Of a stretch of 7,395 bases of DNA, positions 1 through 5,882 are shown piece after piece. Below the pieces are notes generated by a model. It had not been told where the DNA came from, searched no databases, and worked only from the letters and a program-made list of their open reading frames with translations. The DNA is taken from positions 1-7,395 of the forward strand of contig CARDPF010000153.1 of assembly GCA_948960675.1 (NCBI GenBank), read 5' to 3'. Position 1 is the first letter of the stretch. The number at the start of each line of letters is the position of its first letter. The DNA is from an uncultured Eisenbergiella sp. Lineage in GTDB: Bacteria > Bacillota > Clostridia > Lachnospirales > Lachnospiraceae. The position numbers were made by a program, and so were the translations under genes.

Positions 1-184
1 GGTCATGATGTTTGTGAATGTGACGCACAGGGAATTGGCTGAGGAAACGATCCGCACGCACCGGATGATTCTGGATGCGATTGCGGCAGGGGATTTTGTG
101 GGGGCCAGGACTGCAATGACGATGCATCTGGCTTTTAACAGGGAAAAGATAAAAGGGCTCAGGGACGGACGGCAGCGGCCATAG
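1..184 (+). CDS. GntR-family transcriptional regulator, FCD domain, C-terminal fragment
   Basis: Only the last 60 codons are in the window (reading frame from position 2, stop TAG at 182-184); the start and the winged-helix DNA-binding domain lie to the left. The visible part matches the end of an FCD effector domain, the all-helical ligand-sensing domain of FadR-subfamily GntR regulators. It has the family pattern His, then Ile-Leu-Asp-Ala-Ile, Gly-Asp, Ala, Met and a final His-Leu (THRMILDAIAAGDFVGAR at fragment residues 19-36, MHLAF at 41-45). In this family the conserved histidines help hold a metal that binds carboxylate effectors. It lies directly upstream of, and in the same direction as, a sugar-acid catabolic operon. 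FCD regulators often control hexuronate, gluconate or KDG genes, so it probably represses that operon and responds to one of its intermediates. The family is clear from the fragment; the effector and target are inferred. Confidence 0.8.
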   Translation, partial: VMMFVNVTHRELAEETIRTHRMILDAIAAGDFVGARTAMTMHLAFNREKIKGLRDGRQRP

Positions 185-216
185 GACGGTGTGGCTGTAT
201 GTGGTGGCCGGGATAC

Positions 217-269
217 AAAAGCGGGAAAGCGGCAAGGGACATATGACGACTTTTCTGCTTTTTGCTTTT
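217..269 (+). terminator. Possible weak terminator after the regulator gene
   Basis: The arms 217-230 and 257-269 can pair. AAAAGC at 217-222 pairs with GCTTTT at 264-269, and AAAGC at 226-230 pairs with GCTTT at 257-261. A short G-rich/T-rich internal mismatch separates the two helices and the loop is 26 nt. The 3' arm is itself T-rich. The loop is long and the stem is AT-rich, so this is a weak candidate. No better terminator is seen between the regulator stop at 184 and the promoter at 388. Confidence 0.25.
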
Positions 270-306
270 TAAAAGACATTTCAAATTATATTACAGCAAA
301 AAACAA

Positions 307-320
307 AACGTTATAACGTT
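307..320. promoter_or_regulatory. Perfect 14-bp palindrome, candidate operator
   Basis: AACGTTATAACGTT is identical to its own reverse complement and sits in AT-rich DNA about 68 bp upstream of the -35 element. It is the longest perfect palindrome noticed in the AT-rich part of the control region. Its size and dyad symmetry suit a dimeric regulator. The adjacent FCD regulator is a candidate binder, but the site is not a known consensus that I can name, and its position well upstream would fit an auxiliary or activator site as well as a repressor site. Confidence 0.4.
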
Positions 321-339
321 AAAATGTAAATTTCCACTA

Positions 340-351
340 AAATGCGCATTT
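340..351. promoter_or_regulatory. Perfect 12-bp palindrome, candidate operator
   Basis: AAATGCGCATTT is self-complementary and its centre lies 33 bp from that of the 14-bp palindrome, about three DNA turns. The two could form a pair of sites on the same DNA face. Function is inferred only from symmetry and location upstream of the promoter. Confidence 0.3.
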
Positions 352-387
352 GAAAAATGGTGAAAAAGTAGAAAAGCATGGGATGAC

Positions 388-415
388 TTGACTTCATATG
401 TACGTTCATTATAAT
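388..415 (+). promoter_or_regulatory. Sigma-A-type promoter of the sugar-acid operon
   Basis: TTGACT (388-393) matches the -35 consensus at five of six bases and TATAAT (410-415) is a perfect -10, with a 16-bp spacer. Transcription would begin near 422, giving a leader of about 120 nt before the ATG at 543. A loose dyad with ATGA (383-386) and TCAT (394-397) overlaps the -35 element and could be a repressor half-site pair. This is the only strong promoter seen for the four forward genes. Confidence 0.75.
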
Positions 416-460
416 AAAAATAGAAGGAAACATCTGATGTATAGGTAACAATCCTGTGGC

Positions 461-510
461 AGCCGCCAAATGTTCGCATAAAGCGCGGCTATCTGGCCCG
501 CTGCAGCGGG
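461..510 (+). promoter_or_regulatory. Structured 5' leader with two hairpins
   Basis: The predicted transcript leader contains AGCCGC (461-466) pairing perfectly with GCGGCT (485-490). Inside that loop, ATG (470-472) pairs with CAT (477-479) across a TTCG loop. It is followed by a perfect 14-bp palindrome at 497-510 that folds as CCCGC-TGCA-GCGGG. An alternative pairing, GCAGC (459-463) with GCTGC (500-504), would disrupt both hairpins. The structures lie just upstream of the AGGAGG site. They do not match a riboswitch class that I recognise, and no U-tract follows, so a classical terminator or attenuator is not evident. Confidence 0.35.
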
Positions 511-542
511 AATCAAATTTCCACAAAGCAAGGAGGAGAGGC

Positions 543-2264
543 ATGGAACTCAACAGTCAAAAAGTCAGGGCGCTGGCGCCGGAAAATGACCCCCTGAAGA
601 TGGGCATGGGATGGACGGTGGAGGATTTGGAAAAGCCGCAGATTCTCGTGGAGAGCACATTTGGGGACAGCCATCCGGGCAGTGCCCATCTGGACGGTCT
701 GGTGGCGGAGGCAATGCGGGGCATTGACGAAGCAAAGGGCAAGGGCGCGCGGTATTTTGCCACGGATATCTGCGACGGCATCGCACAGGGTCATGACGGA
801 ATTAATTATTCCCTGGTGCACCGTGACATGATTGCAAACATGATTGAGATTCACGGAAGTTCTACCGGGTTTGACGGCGGTGTGTTTGTCGCCAGCTGTG
901 ACAAGTCCGTACCGGCATGTCTGATGGGAATCGGCCGGTTGAATCTGCCGTCCATTGTGGTGACGGGCGGTGTGATGGATGCGGGGCCCGATCTTTTGAC
1001 GCTGGAGCAGATCGGCGCATATTCCGCGATGTGCCAAAGGGGAGAGATTACGGATGAGCAGCTGACTTTTTACAAGCAGCATGCCTGTCCTTCCTGCGGG
1101 GCATGCTCCTTTATGGGAACCGCATCCACCATGCAGATCATGGCGGAAGCTTTGGGGCTGATGCTGCCCGGCACGGCGCTGATGCCTGCGACCTGTGCGG
1201 ATCTGCGCACGGCGGCTTACGAGGCAGGAAAAAGGATTGTGGAGTTGGCCCGGGAAGGCAAAAAGGCCGGCGACATCGTGACCATGCAGTCGTTCGAGAA
1301 TGCGATTATGGTGCATGCAGCCATTTCCGGCTCTACCAATTCGCTTTTGCACATTCCGGCGATCGCACATGAATTCGGGTTGGAAATTGATTCCGACACT
1401 TTTGATCGGATGCACAGGGGCGCCCATTACCTCTTGGATATCCGGCCTGCGGGAAAGTGGCCCGCGCAGTTTTTCTATTATGCGGGAGGCGTTCCGGCGG
1501 TGATGGAAGAGATCAAGTCCATGCTGCATCTGGATGCCATGACTGTGACGGGCAAGACGCTGGGCGAAAACCTGGAGGAATTAAAGAAAAACGGGTTTTA
1601 TGAAAAGTGTGAGAAGTATTTGGAGCCGTGGCAGATCAAGAGAACCGATATCATCCGCAAATTTGATGAGGCCATCGGTACGGACGGGACCATTGCGATC
1701 CTGAAAGGGAATCTTGCGCCCCAGGGATCTGTGGTGAAGCATTCCGCAGTGCCCAAAGAGATGTTCAAGGCAGTTCTGCGGGCGAAGCCTTTTGACTGTG
1801 AGGAGGAGGCCATTGATGCGGTGTTAAAGCACCGTATCCAGCCCGGGGACGCGGTGATTATCCGCTACGAGGGGCCGAAGGGTTCCGGCATGCCGGAGAT
1901 GTTTTATACCACCGAAGCGATTTCCTCGGATCCGGAACTGGGCAAGAGCATCGCACTGATCACGGACGGAAGGTTTTCCGGCGCATCCAAGGGTCCGGCT
2001 ATCGGCCATGTCTCCCCGGAGGCGGCGGACGGTGGGCCCATCGCCCTGCTGGAGGAGGATGATTTGATCCGGATCGATATCCCGGGGCGCATTCTGGAAA
2101 TTGTCGGCGTAAAAGGGCAGGAACTTGCAAAAGAGGAAGTGGATCGCATTTTGGGGGAACGCAGGGCAGCCTGGCAGCCGCATGAAGCAAAGTACAAGAA
2201 AGGCGTTTTAAAGATTTTTTCGGAGCACGCAGTGTCCCCCATGAAGGGCGGTTACATGGAGTAA
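543..2264 (+). CDS. IlvD/Edd-family sugar-acid dehydratase, probable gluconate (aldonate) dehydratase
   Basis: The 573-residue protein belongs to the Fe-S dehydratases that include dihydroxy-acid dehydratase (IlvD), 6-phosphogluconate dehydratase (Edd) and sugar-acid dehydratases. Visible landmarks are Cys77 in DICDGIAQGHDG, Cys119-Asp120-Lys121 (cluster cysteine plus the usually carbamylated, Mg-binding lysine), CPSCGAC at 182-188 with Cys188 as the likely third cluster ligand, Glu443, and DGRFSG at 475-480 with Ser479 as the likely catalytic base. The segment MGTASTM (191-197) resembles pentonate/hexonate dehydratases rather than the MYTANTM form of IlvD. The next genes encode a GntP permease, KDG kinase and KDPG aldolase, so the likely reaction is D-gluconate (or a related aldonate) to 2-keto-3-deoxygluconate in the cytoplasm. 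The ATG at 543 was chosen because AGGAGG lies at 531-536 and the protein then begins where family members do. An IlvD role in branched-chain amino acid synthesis is possible but less likely, since no ilv gene is nearby. Confidence 0.85.
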   Translation: MELNSQKVRALAPENDPLKMGMGWTVEDLEKPQILVESTFGDSHPGSAHLDGLVAEAMRGIDEAKGKGARYFATDICDGIAQGHDGINYSLVHRDMIANMIEIHGSSTGFDGGVFVASCDKSVPACLMGIGRLNLPSIVVTGGVMDAGPDLLTLEQIGAYSAMCQRGEITDEQLTFYKQHACPSCGACSFMGTASTMQIMAEALGLMLPGTALMPATCADLRTAAYEAGKRIVELAREGKKAGDIVTMQSFENAIMVHAAISGSTNSLLHIPAIAHEFGLEIDSDTFDRMHRGAHYLLDIRPAGKWPAQFFYYAGGVPAVMEEIKSMLHLDAMTVTGKTLGENLEELKKNGFYEKCEKYLEPWQIKRTDIIRKFDEAIGTDGTIAILKGNLAPQGSVVKHSAVPKEMFKAVLRAKPFDCEEEAIDAVLKHRIQPGDAVIIRYEGPKGSGMPEMFYTTEAISSDPELGKSIALITDGRFSGASKGPAIGHVSPEAADGGPIALLEEDDLIRIDIPGRILEIVGVKGQELAKEEVDRILGERRAAWQPHEAKYKKGVLKIFSEHAVSPMKGGYME

Positions 2265-2270
2265 AGGAGG
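2264..2270 (+). promoter_or_regulatory. Ribosome binding site overlapping the dehydratase stop
   Basis: AAGGAGG starts on the last base of the dehydratase TAA stop codon (2262-2264) and lies 9 nt before the ATG at 2280. The 15-nt gap and this overlap point to co-transcription, and probably translational coupling, of dehydratase and permease. Confidence 0.8.
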
Positions 2271-2279
2271 AGGGTTTGT

Positions 2280-3632
2280 ATGGAAGCGACAGTATTAAAT
2301 CCCGGCAGGCTGATTGCTGCTGCAGTCATAGGACTGGTGGTATTGCTGCTATTGATCATTGTGTTTAAGGTGCAGGCGATGATCGCCATTTTGGTCGGGG
2401 CGGTTTTGATCGGCGTGATTGCGGGGATGCCGTTGGAGGGGATTGTCACCGCAGTAAACGACGGTATCGGCAACACGCTAAAAGGGATCGCCCTGTTGGT
2501 GGGGCTTGGCTCCATGTTCGGGGCCATTTTGGAGATATCGGGCGGCGCGCAGACGCTGGCCGTGACCATGGTCAAAAAATTCGGGGATGAGAAGGCCGCA
2601 TGGGCGCTTGGTGTGACGGGTCTTGTCATTGCAATGCCGGTGTTTTTTGACGCAGGACTGATTATCCTGATTCCCCTGGCATTTTCCCTTGCAAAGAGGA
2701 CGAAGCGTTCTTCCCTGTTTTACGCCATTCCGCTGCTGGCAGGCCTGGCGGTAGGGCATGCATACATCCCGCCCACCCCGGGGCCCGTTCTGGTGGCGAC
2801 GATGCTGAATGTGGATTTGGGCTGGGTGATTTTGATCGGCATTTTCTGTGGTGCGGTGGCCATGGTGGTGGCAGGCCCGGTTTGGGGCGCCATCTGCGGC
2901 AAGAAGTATAATGTTGCGGTTCCGGAGCATGTGGCCAAGCAGGAGGATATTGACGAGTCCAAGCTGCCCAGCTTTGTGATGGTGGTGGGGATTATCCTGA
3001 TTCCGCTTTTGCTCATCATTGCGGATTCCGTGGTGGGCGTGGTTCCTGCCCTTGCCCCCATTGCCCCGGTGATCGGATTTTTGGGCGAGCCGTTTGTGGC
3101 GCTGACCATAGCGACCATCGTGGCGATGCTGCTGCTTGGCTTTAAACGCGGTTATACCAAGGAAGAACTGGAAAAGGTAATGACGAAGTCCTTGGAGCCC
3201 ACAGGCATGATTTTGCTGGTGACAGCCTGCGGCGGCGTGCTGCGCTACATGCTGCAGTATTCCGGCCTCGGCGAGGTCATCGGAAATGCGGTTTCCTCTG
3301 CGGCCCTTCCGATCGTGGTGGTGGCGTTCATCGTGGCAGCCCTGGTCAGGATTTCCGTGGGTTCGGCAACGGTGGCCATGACGATGGCGGCGGGTATTAT
3401 CGCGGCGATGCCGGAAATTGCGTCCCTGTCCCCGATTTATTTGGCCTGTACCACTGCGGCGATCGCGGGCGGCGCGACGGTTTGCTCCCATTTTAACGAT
3501 TCCGGGTTCTGGCTGGTAAAATCCCTGGTGGGATTGGACGAAAAAACCACGTTAAAGACATGGACAATCATGGAAACACTTGTGGGATGTACCGGTTTTG
3601 TGGTAGCATTGATTATATCCTTTTTTGCATAA
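2280..3632 (+). CDS. gntP: GntP-family gluconate/aldonate permease
   Basis: The 450-residue, highly hydrophobic protein is close to the usual GntP-family length. About twelve membrane segments can be drawn, for example near residues 11-29, 31-50, 108-137, 145-162, 178-206, 231-256, 271-288, 307-322, 340-356, 360-380, 385-401 and 430-449. Family landmarks are PVFFDAGLIILIPLAFSLAK (120-139), the Pro-rich turn PPTPGPV (164-170), VRISVGSATVAMTM (356-369) and SHFNDSGFWLV near the C terminus (403-413). GntP carriers take up gluconate and related acids, probably with protons, across the cytoplasmic membrane. Here the carrier would feed the dehydratase encoded 15 nt upstream. Relatives carry idonate, fructuronate, glycerate or D-serine, so the family is firm but the substrate rests on operon context. 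Confidence 0.88.
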   Translation: MEATVLNPGRLIAAAVIGLVVLLLLIIVFKVQAMIAILVGAVLIGVIAGMPLEGIVTAVNDGIGNTLKGIALLVGLGSMFGAILEISGGAQTLAVTMVKKFGDEKAAWALGVTGLVIAMPVFFDAGLIILIPLAFSLAKRTKRSSLFYAIPLLAGLAVGHAYIPPTPGPVLVATMLNVDLGWVILIGIFCGAVAMVVAGPVWGAICGKKYNVAVPEHVAKQEDIDESKLPSFVMVVGIILIPLLLIIADSVVGVVPALAPIAPVIGFLGEPFVALTIATIVAMLLLGFKRGYTKEELEKVMTKSLEPTGMILLVTACGGVLRYMLQYSGLGEVIGNAVSSAALPIVVVAFIVAALVRISVGSATVAMTMAAGIIAAMPEIASLSPIYLACTTAAIAGGATVCSHFNDSGFWLVKSLVGLDEKTTLKTWTIMETLVGCTGFVVALIISFFA

Positions 3633-3660
3633 AAGGCAGTACATGGCAACAGATTAGGCA

Positions 3661-3684
3661 GGCCTGCGCATTTTGGCACAGGCC
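3661..3684 (+). promoter_or_regulatory. Intercistronic hairpin before the kinase gene
   Basis: GGCCTG (3661-3666) pairs with CAGGCC (3679-3684). After a C/A mismatch, GC (3668-3669) pairs with GC (3676-3677), closing a six-base ATTTTG loop. No T-tract follows, so it is not a standard terminator. It ends 8 nt before the kinase ribosome binding site and may protect or punctuate the mRNA or tune kinase translation. Confidence 0.4.
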
Positions 3685-3701
3685 ACAGAATGGGAGGTAG
3701 C

Positions 3702-4799
3702 ATGGATTTACAGGTAAAACCGGCAGGCGAATGCAAATTTGACGCGGTATCTTTGGGGGAAGTGATGCTGCGGCTGGATCCCGGCGAGGGGAGAATCCGC
3801 ACGGCACGGAATTTCCGGGCTTGGGAAGGCGGCGGAGAATATAACGTGGTACGGGGGCTGCGCAGGTGTTTCGGGCTCAACACAGCGGTAATCACAGCCT
3901 TTGCGGACAATGAGGTGGGCATGCTGATGGAGGATTTCATCCTGCAGGGCGGTGTGGATACGTCCCTGATTTACTGGATGAAAACCGACGGAATCGGCAG
4001 AACCTGCCGTAACGGCATTAACTTTACGGAGAGGGGATTTGGCATCCGGGGGGCGGTGGGCTGTTCCGACCGCGCCAACACGGCGATTTCCAAGGCGCGT
4101 CCGGAGGATTTTGACTTTGAGTTTATCTTCGGGACGCTGGGAGTAAGGTGGCTGCATACGGGCGGAATCTATGCGGCGCTGTCCGAGCAGTCCTGTGAGA
4201 CGGTTTTGGCCGCCATCAAGACGGCGAAAAAGTATGGAACTGTCGTATCTTATGACCTCAATTACCGCCCTTCCATGTGGAGCGCCATCGGCGGTATCGG
4301 GAAGGCACAGGAGGTCAATAAGGAAATCGCGAAATATGTGGATGTGATGATCGGCAACGAGGAGGACTTCACGGCGTGTCTTGGCTTTGCGATTGAGGGA
4401 AATGATGAGAATCTAAAGGAACTCAATCTGGAAGGTTACAAAAAGATGATCAACGAAGCGGTGAAAACCTATCCTAACTTTAAGGCGGTCGCTACCACGC
4501 TGCGGGAAGTAAAGACGGCTACCGTCAACGACTGGAGCGCGCTTTGCTGGGCGGGCGGTGAAATCTATAAGGCTAAAGATTATAAAGGGCTGGAAATCAT
4601 GGACCGTGTGGGGGGCGGGGATTCCTTTGCTTCGGGACTGATTTACGGGCTGATGACCACGGGCGATGCCGAGACCGCAGTCAATTACGGCGCCGCCCAT
4701 GGCGCGCTGGCGATGACCACGCCCGGCGATACCACGATGGCAAGCAAAAAAGAGGTGGAGGCCATTATGGGCGGCGCAGGGGCGCGTGTGCAGAGATGA
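3702..4799 (+). CDS. kdgK: PfkB-family 2-keto-3-deoxygluconate kinase
   Basis: This is a 365-residue ribokinase/PfkB-type sugar kinase, predicted to phosphorylate KDG to KDPG with ATP in the cytoplasm. Landmarks are SLGEVMLRLDP at 17-27, the sugar-binding Gly-Gly-Gly motif in WEGGGEYNVVRGL (41-53), DRANTA (123-128), DLNYRPSMW (185-193), GNEEDF (218-223), and the C-terminal signature DRVGGGDSFASGL (301-313). In that signature Asp307 is the expected catalytic base and the glycines form the anion hole. At 365 residues it is somewhat longer than many KDG kinases (about 310-340). The ATG at 3702 was preferred over the in-frame ATG at 3690 because GGAGG (3693-3697) lies between them, although the resulting 4-nt spacing is short. 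Lying between an aldonate dehydratase and a KDPG aldolase, KDG is the natural substrate. A 5-keto or 2-keto-3-deoxygalactonate specificity cannot be excluded. Confidence 0.83.
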   Translation: MDLQVKPAGECKFDAVSLGEVMLRLDPGEGRIRTARNFRAWEGGGEYNVVRGLRRCFGLNTAVITAFADNEVGMLMEDFILQGGVDTSLIYWMKTDGIGRTCRNGINFTERGFGIRGAVGCSDRANTAISKARPEDFDFEFIFGTLGVRWLHTGGIYAALSEQSCETVLAAIKTAKKYGTVVSYDLNYRPSMWSAIGGIGKAQEVNKEIAKYVDVMIGNEEDFTACLGFAIEGNDENLKELNLEGYKKMINEAVKTYPNFKAVATTLREVKTATVNDWSALCWAGGEIYKAKDYKGLEIMDRVGGGDSFASGLIYGLMTTGDAETAVNYGAAHGALAMTTPGDTTMASKKEVEAIMGGAGARVQR

Positions 4800-4811
4800 T
4801 AAAAGGATTTT

Positions 4812-4849
4812 CGTTACCGTGAGCGGCTTTTGGGCCGCGAACGGTAGCG
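4812..4849 (+). promoter_or_regulatory. Long intercistronic hairpin with tandem G-A step, between kinase and aldolase genes
   Basis: An outer helix pairs 4812-4820 with 4841-4849 (CGTTACCGT with ACGGTAGCG, one G-U wobble). A symmetric GA/GA internal step (4821-4822 and 4839-4840) follows, then an inner helix GCGGC (4823-4827) with GCCGC (4834-4838) and a six-base TTTTGG loop. Two G residues and four T residues follow (4850-4855), so it could act as a weak, leaky terminator or as an mRNA stability or processing element. The symmetric loop lacks the three-base bulge expected of a kink-turn. Confidence 0.5.
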
Positions 4850-4888
4850 GGTTTTCGGAACAGGTAGGCCGTAAGGCAGGGAGGCAGA

Positions 4889-5833
4889 ATGGACGTTTTA
4901 CAGAGAATTTATGAGATTGGAATCGTGCCGGTCATCGCAATTGAGGATGCCCAAAAGGCGGTGGGATTGGCGAAGGCGCTGGTCAGGGGCGGCCTTTGCG
5001 CAGCGGAAGTGACGTTCCGTACAGCAGCGGCGGAGGAAGCCATACGGCGGATTGTGGCAGAGGTTCCCGAGATGCTGGTGGGCGCGGGAACCGTTTTGAC
5101 AAAGGAACAGGCGGATCGTGCCATTGCGGCGGGCGTACAGTTTATTGTCAGCCCCGGCTTTAACCCGGAAATCACAAAGTACGTAATTGACCGGGGGATG
5201 CTGATGATGCCCGGAACGGCGACGCCCGGCGAGATGGAGCAGGCCATGGCCATGGGGCTTTCCGTCGTCAAATTTTTCCCGGCAGAGCAAAACGGCGGCG
5301 TGGCGAAACTGAAAGCAGTGGCGGGGCCTTATGCGAACCTGCGCTGGATGCCCACCGGCGGCGTGAATGAGAAGAATTTGCTGGATTACCTGAAATTTAA
5401 TAAGATTATTGCCTGCGGCGGCACCTGGATGGTAAAGAAGGAATTGATCGAGGCGGAGAACTGGGATGAGATCGAACGCCTTACCAGACAGGCCGTGCAG
5501 ATGATGTTCGGATTTAAACTGGCCCATATCGGCATCAACGCCGAAAACGCGGCGGAGGCCAAAAAGGCGGCGGAACTGTTTGGCGCCATGTTTGGCTTTG
5601 CCGCTAAAGAGGGCGAAAATAATTATTTCATGGGTGAAAATGAGGTGGAAATCATGAAAACCCCGTTCCACGGAAGGCTGGGACATATCGCAATCTCCAC
5701 CAATACGCTGCCCCGGGCGGTTGCGTACTTCAAAGCAAAAGGCTTTTCCTTCCGGGAAGAAACCGTCACGGATAAGATCGCCTATTTTGCGGATGAAATC
5801 GCCGGTTTTGCGGTGCACCTGACGCAGAGGTAA
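4889..5833 (+). CDS. eda: KDPG aldolase fused to a C-terminal VOC (glyoxalase-fold) domain
   Basis: Residues 1-207 form a complete class I KDPG/KHG aldolase, which splits KDPG into pyruvate and glyceraldehyde-3-phosphate and closes the pathway encoded by this operon. Visible motifs are Glu40 in AEVTFRT (39-45), GAGTVL (65-70), SPGFN (88-92), PGTATPGEM (108-116), the Schiff-base lysine Lys128 in VKFFPAE (127-133), PTGGVN (155-160) and GGTWMV (177-182). Stand-alone Eda is usually about 205-215 residues. This protein has some 105 more, resembling one VOC unit: AHIGIN (212-217), VEIMK (253-257), GHIAIS (265-270) and FAVHLTQR (307-314). Aligned by eye with glyoxalase I, His213, Glu254, His266 and His310 fall at the four metal-ligand positions. 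The start is supported by AGGGAGG at 4878-4884, 4 nt before the ATG. The aldolase role is strong; the VOC function is unknown. Confidence 0.9.
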   Translation: MDVLQRIYEIGIVPVIAIEDAQKAVGLAKALVRGGLCAAEVTFRTAAAEEAIRRIVAEVPEMLVGAGTVLTKEQADRAIAAGVQFIVSPGFNPEITKYVIDRGMLMMPGTATPGEMEQAMAMGLSVVKFFPAEQNGGVAKLKAVAGPYANLRWMPTGGVNEKNLLDYLKFNKIIACGGTWMVKKELIEAENWDEIERLTRQAVQMMFGFKLAHIGINAENAAEAKKAAELFGAMFGFAAKEGENNYFMGENEVEIMKTPFHGRLGHIAISTNTLPRAVAYFKAKGFSFREETVTDKIAYFADEIAGFAVHLTQR

Positions 5834-5852
5834 GGCAGGTGCACGGTTTTTT
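5813..5852 (+). terminator. Intrinsic terminator wrapped around the aldolase stop codon
   Basis: GTGCACCTG (5813-5821) pairs perfectly with CAGGTGCAC (5836-5844), followed by GG and six T residues (5847-5852). The upstream arm lies within the last codons of the aldolase gene and the stop codon TAA (5831-5833) sits in the 14-nt loop. It ends the forward operon about 30 bp before the convergent synthetase gene. There is no T-run on the other strand, so it appears to work in one direction only, and no separate terminator is seen for the synthetase gene inside the window. Confidence 0.8.
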
Positions 5853-5882
5853 CACTGTTGTGTATGATGTAATGTTTCGTGT

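Larger units (their letters stand above)
185..542. other. Gene-free control region between regulator and operon (358 bp)
   Basis: No credible coding frame is seen here. Base composition changes along it: 185-240 is GC-rich, 250-430 is strongly AT-rich, and 455-530 is GC-rich again. It holds a possible weak terminator for the regulator gene (217-269), two perfect palindromes (307-320 and 340-351), a near-consensus promoter (388-415), and a roughly 120-nt transcribed leader with two predicted hairpins before the dehydratase gene. An in-frame GTG at 456 would extend the dehydratase by 29 residues. That extension is Arg/Lys-rich, has no family counterpart and lacks a ribosome binding site, so it was not used. 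Confidence 0.75.

Noticed and set aside
300..430. CcpA (cre) catabolite repression site near the promoter
   Set aside because: No stretch fits the cre pattern with its central CG well enough; the perfect palindrome at 307-320 has TA at its centre.
456..542. GTG-initiated N-terminal extension of the dehydratase
   Set aside because: The extra 29 residues are basic and unlike the family, no ribosome binding site precedes the GTG, and AGGAGG is well placed for the ATG at 543.
513..1529. Long minus-strand open frame (338 codons) opposite the dehydratase gene
   Set aside because: Its product is rich in His, Arg and Cys and has no recognisable fold. It mirrors a strongly supported gene, so it is a by-product of that gene's codon bias. 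The same holds for the minus-strand frames at 2478-3491 and 4898-5818.
3690..3701. Earlier ATG for the kinase gene
   Set aside because: No ribosome binding site precedes it, and the GGAGG sequence lies downstream of it, where it serves the ATG at 3702.
4796..4822. Eight-codon frame starting in an ATGA overlap with the kinase stop
   Set aside because: It has no ribosome binding site and runs into the hairpin at 4812-4849. Nothing supports a real peptide or leader.
4812..4849. Kink-turn motif
   Set aside because: The tandem G-A step is present, but the internal loop is symmetric and lacks the required three-nucleotide bulge.
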